Shown here piece by piece: positions 7,702 to 15,145 of a stretch of DNA of 47,374 nucleotides. A program made the translations under genes and the position numbers. The notes beneath the pieces are model-generated. The model worked only from the letters and a program-made list of their open reading frames with translations. It was not told the origin of the DNA and did not search any database. The number at the start of each line of letters is the position of its first letter. The first letter of the stretch is position 1. The DNA comes from Oscillospiraceae bacterium (GTDB lineage: Bacteria > Bacillota > Clostridia > Oscillospirales > Oscillospiraceae): positions 1 through 47,374 of the forward strand of contig JAGBEA010000020.1 in NCBI GenBank assembly GCA_017937195.1. Direction: 5' to 3'.

Positions 7702-8994
7702 TTATCCGATGTTTTCCATGCCCATTTCCTCGTCGGGCACGTCGATGACGCTGATATCCGCGCCAACAGCACGCAGTTTGCCCACCAGATCCTCATAGCC
7801 GCGCTCGATGTAGACCACGTGGCTGATCTCGGTAGTGCCGTGTGCGGCAAGGGCAGCCACCACCATGGCGGCGCCGGCGCGCAGATCGCAAGCCTGCACG
7901 GGAGCGCCCTCAAAGTGATCCACACCCTCGATGACGGCCACGCGGCCGTCCACCTGGATCTTGGCGCCCAGACGCTTCAGCTCATCCACATAGCGGAAAC
8001 GGTTATTCCACACTGCCTCGGTCACCATGCTGGTGCCCTCAGCCAGCGCCATCACAGCGGCGATCTGGGGCTGCATATCGGTGGGGAAGCCGGGATAGGG
8101 CTGGGTCTTGACATTGGCGCGCTTCAGCGGACCGCTGCGGCGAACCAGCAGAGTGTCGTCGATCTCCTCCACATAGACGCCCATCTCCATCAGCTTGGCG
8201 GAGATGCACTCCATGTGCTTGGGAATGATGTTCTTAATGAGCAGCTGACCGCCGGTAGCGGCAACAGCCGTCATATAGGTGCCGGCCTCGATCTGGTCGG
8301 GGATGATGCAGTAGGTGCCGCCGTTAAGGCGCTCCACGCCGCGGATCTTGATGGAATCCGTGCCGGCGCCCTTGATGTCAGCGCCCATGGAGTTGAGGAA
8401 GTTGGCCAGATCCACGATGTGGGGCTCCTTGGCCGCATTCTCGATCACGGTGGTGCCTTCTGCCAGTACCGCCGCCATCATCACGTTCATGGTAGCGCCT
8501 ACGCTGACCACGTCCATATACACCGGTGCGCCCACCAGACGGCCGCCCTTTGCCACCGCGTGGACAAAGTTGCCCTCGCTGACCTCGGCGCCCAGCGCCT
8601 TGAAGCCCTTGACATGCTGGTCAATGGGACGCACGCCGAAGTTGCAGCCGCCGGGCATGGCGACAGATGCCTCGCCAAAGCGACCCAGCAGCGCGCCGAT
8701 CAGGTAGTAGGACGCGCGGATCTTGCGCACCAGATCCAAAGACGGCTTGGTGGAATGGATGTGACGGCTGTCGATCTCCACCGCGTGCTGATTCAAAACG
8801 CGCACGTGTGCGCCCAGCTCATCCAAAATGGAGAACAGCAGCGTCACGTCGCTGATCTGGGGAATATTCTCAATGCGGCACACACCGTCTACCATCAATG
8901 CGGCAGGGATGATAGCCACAGCGGCATTCTTTGCACCGCTGATGGTGATCTCACCGAACAGCGGATGACCGCCATTTACGATATACTGATTCAA
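7702..8994 (-). CDS. murA: UDP-N-acetylglucosamine 1-carboxyvinyltransferase MurA
   Basis: First committed step of peptidoglycan precursor synthesis: transfers enolpyruvate from PEP to UDP-GlcNAc in the cytoplasm; the fosfomycin target. About 430 residues, full length. SGAKNAAVAI near the N-terminus carries the conserved Lys. PGGCNFGVRPIDQH contains the catalytic Cys (residue 117 from my start), so the enzyme is predicted fosfomycin-sensitive. AVMALAEGTS and YRYVDELKRLGA-type blocks follow. A TTG at 8994 is preferred: AGAGAGGG lies about eight bases before it and the protein then begins NQYIVNGGHPLFGE, matching usual MurA N-termini. GTG 9003 (433 residues) touches the ribosome site. It has its own promoter and a leader of about 170 nt. 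Confidence 0.96.
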   Translation of the reverse strand: MNQYIVNGGHPLFGEITISGAKNAAVAIIPAALMVDGVCRIENIPQISDVTLLFSILDELGAHVRVLNQHAVEIDSRHIHSTKPSLDLVRKIRASYYLIGALLGRFGEASVAMPGGCNFGVRPIDQHVKGFKALGAEVSEGNFVHAVAKGGRLVGAPVYMDVVSVGATMNVMMAAVLAEGTTVIENAAKEPHIVDLANFLNSMGADIKGAGTDSIKIRGVERLNGGTYCIIPDQIEAGTYMTAVAATGGQLLIKNIIPKHMECISAKLMEMGVYVEEIDDTLLVRRSGPLKRANVKTQPYPGFPTDMQPQIAAVMALAEGTSMVTEAVWNNRFRYVDELKRLGAKIQVDGRVAVIEGVDHFEGAPVQACDLRAGAAMVVAALAAHGTTEISHVVYIERGYEDLVGKLRAVGADISVIDVPDEEMGMENIG

Positions 8995-9087
8995 AACTGG
9001 CACCCTCTCTTAGGTATAAGTATCGCTGGGAGTAGCATACCCCAGCACGGGAAGCTTCATACGGACACAGCAGGGAAAACGGCGCGG

Positions 9088-9143
9088 AAAAACTCCGGAC
9101 AAGCATCAGGGCAGATCCGGAAAAGCGGCGCATCCCGCCGGAG
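9088..9143 (-). promoter_or_regulatory. Structured murA leader, attenuator-like
   Basis: Within the roughly 170-nt leader, TCCGGA at 9116-9121 can pair with TCCGGA at 9094-9099, followed on the minus strand by G and five T's (terminator-like). CTCCGG at 9138-9143 could instead pair with either copy, giving mutually exclusive hairpins. The stems are only six pairs, so this is tentative. Confidence 0.3.
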
Positions 9144-9174
9144 CAGGAAGCATAATTTCTATTCATACACATTC

Positions 9175-9202
9175 AGTATACCATAAATTTTCGGAAAAGC
9201 AA
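9175..9202 (-). promoter_or_regulatory. murA: murA promoter
   Basis: Minus strand TTGCTT (9197-9202), 16-bp spacer, TATACT (9175-9180); predicted transcript start near 9168. Confidence 0.7.
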
Positions 9203-9212
9203 TTATTTCACC

Positions 9213-9251
9213 GCGATTTCTTTTGGAAAATACGAATTTTGTCGAAATCGC
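9213..9251. repeat. Inverted repeat between divergent promoters
   Basis: GCGATTTC (9213-9220) and GAAATCGC (9244-9251) are perfect 8-bp arms. The loop itself contains AAAAT/ATTTT. It sits between the murA and ABC-operon promoters in the 386-bp gap 9004-9389, whose other contents are those promoters, the murA leader and operator-like repeats. Role unknown. Confidence 0.4.
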
Positions 9252-9310
9252 AATACCGCACTCTTAAGCGGCGGAAAAGCTGAATATCCCCGACAAGAAA
9301 AAATAAATAT

Positions 9311-9345
9311 TTGACTTTAGGTAAAATATACTTGACATTGTGTAA
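9311..9345 (+). promoter_or_regulatory. Tandem operator-like direct repeats
   Basis: TTGACTTTAGGTAA (9311-9324) and TTGACATTGTGTAA (9332-9345) share TTGAC(T/A)TT(A/G)(G/T)GTAA. They are spaced exactly 21 bp, two helical turns. The second copy contains the -35 box. They are candidate binding sites for the small Xre regulator encoded two genes into the operon. Confidence 0.5.
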
Positions 9346-9360
9346 GGCGGGTGGTATAGT
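9332..9360 (+). promoter_or_regulatory. Promoter of the ABC-transporter operon
   Basis: Consensus TTGACA (9332-9337), 17-bp spacer, TATAGT (9355-9360), 30 bp before the first gene. Confidence 0.85.
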
Positions 9361-9389
9361 GATGCCAGAACAAAAAGGAGGAACCGACT

Positions 9390-9923
9390 ATGAATGAATC
9401 CATCTCCTATTATGCCGGCTTTGCGGTGGGTCTGTTGGTCGTGATGATCTTGTGCATCGCATTGAAGCGCCGCGCCCTGCGCAGCGGCAAAACCCCCGGA
9501 GAATACGACGAGCGGCAGCTGGCGCAGCGGGGCATTGCCTTTCAGCGGGCGTATGTGACGCTGTTGGTGCTGCTGTTGGGCAACGGTATCCTTACCGGTG
9601 TGCTGGATCGTCCGTGGGCACAGCCCGGTGTGGAGGCGTTTTTGTTGGCGCTGACATCGGTGGCGGTGTTTGTGGTGGAATGTGTCCGCCGCGACGCCTA
9701 TTTCACTGTGGCGCAGACGCCCAAACGCTATCTGTGGATCATCGGCGCGGTGGTGGCTTGTCAAATCCCTGCCACGGTGCTGCACGCGGTGGAGGGTACC
9801 TTTGTGGAGGAGGGGCTTTTGACCATCGATGTGTTGGCGCCTGCAGTGATGGTGCTGTTTGCCATCGTGCTGGCGGTGCTGTTGGTGAAGCAGCGGAGTG
9901 ACAAGGCGGAGGACGAGGAATGA
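9390..9923 (+). CDS. Unrecognised multi-pass membrane protein
   Basis: I do not recognise a named family for this 177-residue protein. It shows about five membrane segments (roughly residues 7-27, 53-72, 82-101, 113-131 and 144-166). A basic cytoplasmic loop follows the first (LKRRALRSGKTPGEYDERQ), and the C-terminal tail is charged (KQRSDKAEDEE). The motif GEYDERQLAQRGIAFQRAY after the first helix resembles small membrane proteins commonly encoded immediately before Xre/YozG-type regulators in Firmicutes. It opens the operon, with an AAAGGAGG ribosome site, and overlaps the regulator by four bases (ATGA). A role as sensor or co-regulator for the small HTH protein is inference. Confidence 0.75.
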   Translation: MNESISYYAGFAVGLLVVMILCIALKRRALRSGKTPGEYDERQLAQRGIAFQRAYVTLLVLLLGNGILTGVLDRPWAQPGVEAFLLALTSVAVFVVECVRRDAYFTVAQTPKRYLWIIGAVVACQIPATVLHAVEGTFVEEGLLTIDVLAPAVMVLFAIVLAVLLVKQRSDKAEDEE

Positions 9924-10120
9924 AGAATCTGAAGCTGAAAGCGGCGCGTGCTGCCAAGGATTGGTCGCAGCAGCAGCTGGCGGAGGCGGTAGGCGTCAGC
10001 CGCCAGACCATCAACGCCATTGAAAAGGGGGATTATAACCCCACTATCCGTCTTTGCATCGCCATCTGCCGCGTACTGGGCTGTACGCTGGATGAGCTGT
10101 TCTGGACAGAGGAGGAGTAA
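9920..10120 (+). CDS. Small Xre-family transcriptional regulator
   Basis: A 66-residue single-domain helix-turn-helix protein. The HTH is WSQQQLAEAVGVSRQTINAIE (about residues 15-35), followed by KGDYNPTIRLCIAICRVLGCTLDELF, the standard YozG-like architecture. It probably binds DNA as a dimer. The gene overlaps the upstream membrane-protein gene by four bases and lies just before the ABC ATPase, so it most likely represses or tunes its own operon through the 21-bp spaced repeats at 9311-9345. No effector domain is present, so any signal must come from a partner, perhaps the membrane protein. Confidence 0.93.
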   Translation: MKNLKLKAARAAKDWSQQQLAEAVGVSRQTINAIEKGDYNPTIRLCIAICRVLGCTLDELFWTEEE

Positions 10121-10124
10121 AACC

Positions 10125-11120
10125 ATGAGTTTGATTGTAAAGGATCTGAGCAAGCGATATGGGAACAAGGTCGTGGTGGACCGTCTCAGCTTTTCTATGG
10201 AAAAGCCGGGTGTCTATGCGCTGCTGGGCACGAACGGTGCCGGCAAGACTACCAGTATCCGCATGATGCTGGGTATGCTCTCCCGCGATGGCGGCGAGGT
10301 GCTGTGGAACGGCGCGCCGCTGGATACGGCTACCTGCAATGTGGGCTATCTTGCCGAGGAGCGGGGACTGTATCCCAAATATGAGCTGATGGATCAGCTG
10401 CTGTACTTCGCCGCGCTGCGGGGTGTGGAGAAGGAGGAAGCCAAGCGCCGCATCCGCTATTGGGCGCAGCGGCTGGAGGTGGAGGAGTATCTCTATCCCC
10501 AAAGCGCCAAGCCTGCGCCGGAGGCCGCGCTGCTGGGACAGCGCCGCCCAAGACCTGCGCGCCGCGTAAAAGCGCAAAAGCCCAAGAAGGCGGATCAGCT
10601 GTCCAAGGGCAATCAGCAGAAGATCCAGCTGATCACGGCGTTGATCTCCGATCCCGAGCTGCTGATTCTGGATGAGCCGCTGTCGGGTCTTGATCCGGTG
10701 AATACGGATCTGTTCAAGCAGATCATCCGTGAGGAGATCGCACGCGGCAAGTATCTCATCATGTCCAGTCACCAGATGGCGACGGTGGAGGAGTTCTGCA
10801 CCGACATCACCATTATGGACCGCTCCCGCACCGTGCTGCAGGGACATTTGAATGACATCAAAAAGAGCCGCGGACGGGTGAATCTGTCGCTGAAGGTGGA
10901 ACAGGACATCTCCGATCACATCACACGCTACGGCATTGCGATTCTCTCGGAAAAGGAGTATGAATACCGCCTGAAGGTCACGGGAGAGCAGCAGGCCAAC
11001 GCGCTGCTGGGCGATCTGATCGCACAAGGTATCAGCGTCATCACCTTTGACCTGCGCGAGCCCAGTCTGCACGAGATTTTTGTGGAAACGGTGGGAGGTG
11101 AAGCGGATGAAGATGCGTGA
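10125..11120 (+). CDS. ABC transporter ATP-binding protein (NatA-like)
   Basis: ATPase subunit of an ABC-2 type exporter, 331 residues. Walker A is LGTNGAGKTTS (about residues 34-44), the signature is QLSKGNQQK, Walker B is LLILDEPLSGLDP, and the switch His is in MSSHQM. A C-terminal DUF4162-like region (KSRGRVNLSLKVEQ onward) matches the NatA/EcsA-like group. Between the Q-loop half and the signature there is an unusual basic, Pro/Ala/Arg-rich stretch of about 30 residues (10494-10583) not expected in the family. The ATG at 10125 follows GGAGGAG. It is translated in the same operon as two permeases; substrate unknown, with drug, bacteriocin or Na+ export as candidates for this class. Confidence 0.93.
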   Translation: MSLIVKDLSKRYGNKVVVDRLSFSMEKPGVYALLGTNGAGKTTSIRMMLGMLSRDGGEVLWNGAPLDTATCNVGYLAEERGLYPKYELMDQLLYFAALRGVEKEEAKRRIRYWAQRLEVEEYLYPQSAKPAPEAALLGQRRPRPARRVKAQKPKKADQLSKGNQQKIQLITALISDPELLILDEPLSGLDPVNTDLFKQIIREEIARGKYLIMSSHQMATVEEFCTDITIMDRSRTVLQGHLNDIKKSRGRVNLSLKVEQDISDHITRYGIAILSEKEYEYRLKVTGEQQANALLGDLIAQGISVITFDLREPSLHEIFVETVGGEADEDA

Positions 11121-12405
11121 GCAGCTATCCGGCAGCACACAGGTCTTCCGCTTCACACTGCGGCAGTTTTTCCGCAGCCGCGCCAACAATATTTCGCTGC
11201 TGGTGATGCTGCTGGCGATTTTGGCCAGTATGCCGCTGTTGACCTACATACAGGGCGGCGAAACGGCGCAGCCGGACGAGCGCGCGAAGCTGGATTGGGT
11301 GGCGGTGGATAACCGCACCGCGCTGCCGCTGTCGGCGTCGATACTGGCGCAGGAGCCTTTCTGGTCGGGGACAAAGCTGACGGACGGGCCATCGCAGCAG
11401 GCGGACGCCGTGGTCACCGTTACAGGCGGCGCGGAAGGCTATACCGTAGCGGTGACGGGACAGGGCAGTGCCTATGACCTGTCCATACTGGAAATGGATA
11501 TTTGCTATTATGTGGATCAGGCGCGCACCGCCGCGTCCGGTATCACGCAGCAGCAGATGGATGTGCTGTACAGCGACTACTATGTGGGCGAAGAGCCGGA
11601 ATCTTCCGCCGAGGAGCTCTGGGTGGAAACGGATGACGAGGCGATGCCGCAGGGCTTTTGGGTGCAGTACGGATATGCCATCGCCGTGATGATGCTGTGC
11701 CTGATGTCGGCCAGCTATGTGATCCGCGCCGTTGTTGAGGAGAAAGGCTCCAAGCTCGTCGAATTGCTGCTGCTGAGCGTGAAACCGCTGGCGCTGCTGA
11801 TGGGTAAAATTTTGGCGGCGATGGTATACGTGTTTGGTATGCTGCTGATGATGGTGTTGAGCTGGGTCGGCTCGCTGGCCATCGCTGCAGCCGTGTTTGG
11901 AAAGGACAGCGTTGCCCATATTACCGGCACACTGACAGAGCTTTTGTCGGTGGAACAGATGGGACTTGCACAGCTCCTGTCCATCGGTGCGGTGCTGGTA
12001 GTCTCGCTGCTGCTGGGCTACCTAACCATGAGCGTGCTGGGCGGACTCAGCGGTGCGTGCTGCAGCGGCATCGAGGATGCCGGCTCTGCCAGCAGCACTG
12101 TCACGCTGGTGACGATGGCAGGCTATCTGGGTGCGTGCGTGTTCGGCGCGATCCCCGGAAAGGGCGTAGCGCTGTTCAGCTCGCTGTGCCCTGTGCTGTC
12201 CATGTTCTGCGCACCGGTGCAGTATGTGCAGGGAAATATCTCCTTGTGGGTGCTGCTCATTTCGTGGGTGCTGCAGGCACTGGTGGTGGCGGCACTGATG
12301 CTGCTGACGGCGAAGGTCTATGCTGACCTCATCATCTACCGCGGCAGCCGCATCCGCTATAAAGAACTTTTACGCATGGTGCGCAGCGGAAAGGAGGCGG
12401 CGTAA
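11107..12405 (+). CDS. ABC-2 type permease (NatB-like), first of two
   Basis: Membrane subunit of the exporter, 432 residues. One N-terminal helix (about residues 25-45, ISLLVMLLAILASMPLLT) is followed by a large extracytoplasmic domain (about residues 45-190). Six helices then begin at GYAIAVMMLCLMSASYVIRAVVEE. The motif VEEKGSKLVELLLLSVKP, at the cytosolic coupling helix, is typical of ABC-2 permeases of the NatB group. The gene overlaps the ATPase by 14 bases with GGAGGTG upstream, and its stop overlaps the next start (TAATG). The two permeases are paralogous and probably heterodimerise. Confidence 0.9.
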   Translation: MKMREQLSGSTQVFRFTLRQFFRSRANNISLLVMLLAILASMPLLTYIQGGETAQPDERAKLDWVAVDNRTALPLSASILAQEPFWSGTKLTDGPSQQADAVVTVTGGAEGYTVAVTGQGSAYDLSILEMDICYYVDQARTAASGITQQQMDVLYSDYYVGEEPESSAEELWVETDDEAMPQGFWVQYGYAIAVMMLCLMSASYVIRAVVEEKGSKLVELLLLSVKPLALLMGKILAAMVYVFGMLLMMVLSWVGSLAIAAAVFGKDSVAHITGTLTELLSVEQMGLAQLLSIGAVLVVSLLLGYLTMSVLGGLSGACCSGIEDAGSASSTVTLVTMAGYLGACVFGAIPGKGVALFSSLCPVLSMFCAPVQYVQGNISLWVLLISWVLQALVVAALMLLTAKVYADLIIYRGSRIRYKELLRMVRSGKEAA

Positions 12406-13748
12406 TGAAGAACTTTAACGGCTTTGGCCGCGTATTCTCCTTTACCTTTCTCCGTCAGGTGACGCAGAGCGGCTACAAACGCCTGACAGCGGCGGTGGCG
12501 GCGCTGTGTCTGCTGGTGCCCATCGCCGTGCTGGGCGTGATGGCGCTGCGTGCAGACAGCCATTCTGCCGCTCCGGACGATGAGGTGATGTCTGATGTGA
12601 TCTATGTGCCGCTGTGCAATGCAAAAAGTGTCCGCGTGGTGGACGAAACAGCGCAGCCGCTTTCGGACTGGAACTTTTTGCAGACCCTACACGGTGAGGA
12701 ATGGAATATGACCTATCACACCGCGCCGGAGCAGGACGATGCATATACGCTGGTGGTGCATCTGCAGAAAACCGGGGAGCGCTATACGGCACAGGTGAAG
12801 CTGCCGCAGGGCGTGGATTCCGCGCTGACGCAGGGGGACATCTTCGCCTATGAGGAGTTTTTGTGGATGAGCTTTCCAGTGATATTGCAGGCAAAGGCGG
12901 GCTTGAGCGCCGATCAGCTTTCAGTATTGACCGCGCCTATCACTGTTGCGGAGCGCACAGACCAGTCGGCAGACCCTGCAGACGGCGTGCGTGAGATACT
13001 GGGCATGATTCTGCCCTATGTGGGCGTAATGCTGATCTATTTTCTGGTACTGTTCTATGGACAGGGTGTTGCCAACAGCGTGATACTGGAGAAAACCAGT
13101 AAGCTGATGGACTTCTTCCTCGTGTCTGTGGAGCCGGTGGCGATGGTGTTGGGCAAGGTACTGGCTATCGCATTGAGTGGTCTTTTGCAGTTATGCATCT
13201 GGCTGATCTCGCTGCTTGGCGGCTTTGCAGGCGGTATATGGCTGTATAAAACCATCGCACCGCAGCAGGAGCTGGGCTTGATCACGTTCTTCCGGTCGCT
13301 GCGCCTGTTTGACGGAATGTTCAGCCTGCCTGCTGTTCTCTTGGCGGTGGGGATCATTCTGGGCGGTTTTTTGATCTACTGCGCCCTCAGCGGTGTGGGC
13401 GGCGCGCTGGCCGGAAAGGCGGAGGACCTGAGCAGCACCAATGTGCTGTTCTCCATGGCGCTGGTGGTCAGTTTTCTGTGCTGCCTGCTGGGCGGCAGCG
13501 GCGAGGGGATCATCTCGCAGGCACGCTGGCTGGACTTTGTGCCCTTTACCGCCATTATGGTGACGCCGGCCCGTGTGCTGCTGGGTGAAGTGAGCCTTGG
13601 CATGGGCGCGCTGACGCTGGTGATCGTACTGGTGACGGCAGTACTGCTGTGCGTGCTGGCCGGAAAGGTATACCGTATGATGTCGCTGTATAAGGGCGAC
13701 CCTCCCAGTGTACAGAAGCTGTTTGTCATGCTCAAGGAGCATAAGTGA
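12405..13748 (+). CDS. ABC-2 type permease, second of two
   Basis: A 447-residue paralogue of the preceding permease with the same plan. An N-terminal helix (LTAAVAALCLLVPIAVLGV) precedes an extracytoplasmic domain. A six-helix core then contains ILEKTSKLMDFFLVSVEP as coupling motif. Start and stop of neighbouring genes share one base, so expression is coupled. It ends just before a strong shared terminator. With the ATPase it should form one full heteromeric exporter; nothing in the sequence fixes the substrate. Confidence 0.9.
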   Translation: MKNFNGFGRVFSFTFLRQVTQSGYKRLTAAVAALCLLVPIAVLGVMALRADSHSAAPDDEVMSDVIYVPLCNAKSVRVVDETAQPLSDWNFLQTLHGEEWNMTYHTAPEQDDAYTLVVHLQKTGERYTAQVKLPQGVDSALTQGDIFAYEEFLWMSFPVILQAKAGLSADQLSVLTAPITVAERTDQSADPADGVREILGMILPYVGVMLIYFLVLFYGQGVANSVILEKTSKLMDFFLVSVEPVAMVLGKVLAIALSGLLQLCIWLISLLGGFAGGIWLYKTIAPQQELGLITFFRSLRLFDGMFSLPAVLLAVGIILGGFLIYCALSGVGGALAGKAEDLSSTNVLFSMALVVSFLCCLLGGSGEGIISQARWLDFVPFTAIMVTPARVLLGEVSLGMGALTLVIVLVTAVLLCVLAGKVYRMMSLYKGDPPSVQKLFVMLKEHK

Positions 13749-13750
13749 GA

Positions 13751-13787
13751 AAAAGACCCGTTTTCGTTGGAAAACGGGTCTTTTTTT
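13751..13787. terminator. Bidirectional terminator
   Basis: AAAAGACCCGTTTTC-GTTG-GAAAACGGGTCTTTT, a perfect 15-bp stem with T-runs on both sides. It overlaps the stop codon of the Crp/Fnr-type gene. Confidence 0.92.
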
Positions 13788-14445
13788 ACTGCAAAATACG
13801 GAAACTGTTGCGATGGAAATCAATGATGCCCTCTTTTTGCAGACGGCTCAGCTCGCGGCTGAGGGCGCTGCGGTTGACGCCGAGAAATTTCGCCAGTTCC
13901 TCACGGGTGTAGGGGATGGTGAAGTAGCTGCCGCCCATATCGCGCCGGCAGTCCTGTAGATACAGCAGGATACGGCGCCGCAGGCTCTGCTCCGACAGAT
14001 ATTGCAGCCGCCGGTGCAGCTGCCAGTACTTGTCCGCTGCCTCCTGCAGCAGGTTGTGCCGCAGCCGGATATGGAAGGGACAGCGCCTGCCGCAGTCGGT
14101 CAAAATCTCATCCAGCGGCAGAAACAGTACCTCCGCCTCCTCTGTCGCCTGCAGCGACACGGGGCTGGGCTGGTCGGTGGCCATCAGCAGATCGCCGAAC
14201 ACGCCGCCTGCTGTCTGCCGCGCCACCAGATGCATAGAGCCGTCGTCGTGGTACTGCACTGCATCCACGATGCCGCTGAGCACGATGCCGGCGTGGGATA
14301 CCTTCTCGCCGGCGTGCCAGATGAACGCACCCTTGCCGTAGCGCCGGACGGGGGAGGCGAGGCAGGTGATGAGATGGCGGATCTCCTCCTCCGTCATACC
14401 GCGGAAGAGGGAGGTGTTTTGTAAAATCGCCACGGGAAGCTCCAT
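13786..14445 (-). CDS. Crp/Fnr family transcriptional regulator
   Basis: A 219-residue regulator. An N-terminal cyclic-nucleotide-binding-like beta barrel (about residues 10-120, with LFRGMTEEEIRHL at the start and GVFGDLLMATDQ at the usual GE-containing loop) is joined to a C-terminal winged HTH. The recognition helix is EELAKFLGVNRSALSRELSRLQKEG. The barrel lacks the usual N-terminal Fnr cysteine cluster, so an oxygen-labile cluster is unlikely. The ATG at 14445 follows AAAGGAG; the longer frame upstream is not supported. It is divergent from the ECF S component, over a shared 91-bp control region that carries a palindrome. The ligand is unknown. Confidence 0.92.
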   Translation of the reverse strand: MELPVAILQNTSLFRGMTEEEIRHLITCLASPVRRYGKGAFIWHAGEKVSHAGIVLSGIVDAVQYHDDGSMHLVARQTAGGVFGDLLMATDQPSPVSLQATEEAEVLFLPLDEILTDCGRRCPFHIRLRHNLLQEAADKYWQLHRRLQYLSEQSLRRRILLYLQDCRRDMGGSYFTIPYTREELAKFLGVNRSALSRELSRLQKEGIIDFHRNSFRILQ

Positions 14446-14459
14446 ATCGGCTCCTTTCT

Positions 14460-14473
14460 GTTGCCAAAGCAAC
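14460..14473. promoter_or_regulatory. Palindromic operator candidate
   Basis: GTTGC-CAAA-GCAAC, perfect 5-bp arms, lies in the divergent region just upstream of both the Crp/Fnr-type gene and the ECF gene. Crp/Fnr proteins bind symmetrical sites of this general size. Confidence 0.45.
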
Positions 14474-14494
14474 GGAAGTATCTGCCTGCTATGA

Positions 14495-14500
14495 TATAAT
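14495..14500 (+). promoter_or_regulatory. -10 box of the ECF S component gene
   Basis: A perfect TATAAT lies 36 bp before the start. No good -35 hexamer is found 16-18 bp upstream, which would fit an activator-dependent promoter using the neighbouring palindrome. Confidence 0.5.
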
Positions 14501-14536
14501 ATTTTCATCGAAAAAGCAACAAAGGATGGGGCAATT

Positions 14537-15082
14537 ATGAATAAGAAAATCCTCTGGATCACCGAAACTGCTGTGATGATCGCCGTACTGGTGGCGCTGC
14601 AGGCTGTCACCAAGCCGATGGGTCAGTTTGTGACCGGCTCGTGTGTGAATATGGTGCTGGCGGTGTCGGCACTGGTTGGCGGTCTGTGGTGCGGCGTCAC
14701 TGTGGCGCTGATCTCCCCGGTGATGGCGTTTGTGCTGGGCATCGCGCCCCAGATTTTGACCGTTCCTGCCATTATGGTGGGCAACACGGTGTTCGTGGTG
14801 ATGCTGTATCTGCTGGCCAAGGACAGCGAGGGCAAGCCTGCGCTGAAGATCGCGGCATGGCTGCTGGCAGCGGTTGCTAAGTTTGCTACGCTCTACATTC
14901 TGGTGTCCGAGGTGATCTGCGGGTTGCTTGCCACATCCCTGATGGATGCGGGTATGCTGAAAGCGCCTATGCTCAACGCCCTGCCCGCCACTTTCTCCTG
15001 GCCTCAGCTGGTGACGGCGCTGATCGGCGGCGGTATCGCCCTGACCATCGTGCCGCTGATCCGCAAGGCAGTGAAGAAGTAA
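14537..15082 (+). CDS. ECF transporter S component
   Basis: Substrate-binding membrane subunit of an energy-coupling-factor importer, 181 residues with about five to six membrane helices. The N-terminal MNKKILWITETAVMIAVLVA and the internal PMGQFVTGSCVNMVLAVSAL resemble S components of the BioY/ThiT/FolT-like superfamily; the exact vitamin or metal cannot be read from sequence. No EcfA/EcfT genes are nearby, so it presumably uses a shared ECF module encoded elsewhere. It is divergent from the Crp/Fnr-type regulator, which probably controls it. Its position beside the hydrogenase operon suggests, but does not prove, a cofactor role for that system. Confidence 0.8.
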   Translation: MNKKILWITETAVMIAVLVALQAVTKPMGQFVTGSCVNMVLAVSALVGGLWCGVTVALISPVMAFVLGIAPQILTVPAIMVGNTVFVVMLYLLAKDSEGKPALKIAAWLLAAVAKFATLYILVSEVICGLLATSLMDAGMLKAPMLNALPATFSWPQLVTALIGGGIALTIVPLIRKAVKK

Positions 15083-15101
15083 CCCGAGAGAAATCACATA
15101 G

Positions 15102-15134
15102 AAAAGCGCGTTCCCGTTTGGGAACGCGCTTTTT
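15102..15134. terminator. Bidirectional terminator
   Basis: AAAAGCGCGTTCCC-GTTT-GGGAACGCGCTTTT, 14-bp stem with T's on both sides. It closes the ECF gene (plus) and the hydrogenase operon (minus). Confidence 0.92.
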
Positions 15135-15145
15135 CTATAACCGGA

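Noticed and set aside
8951-9172. 73-codon frame overlapping the murA start, possible leader peptide
   Set aside because: Its ATG is about at the predicted transcript start, has no ribosome site and runs far into murA.
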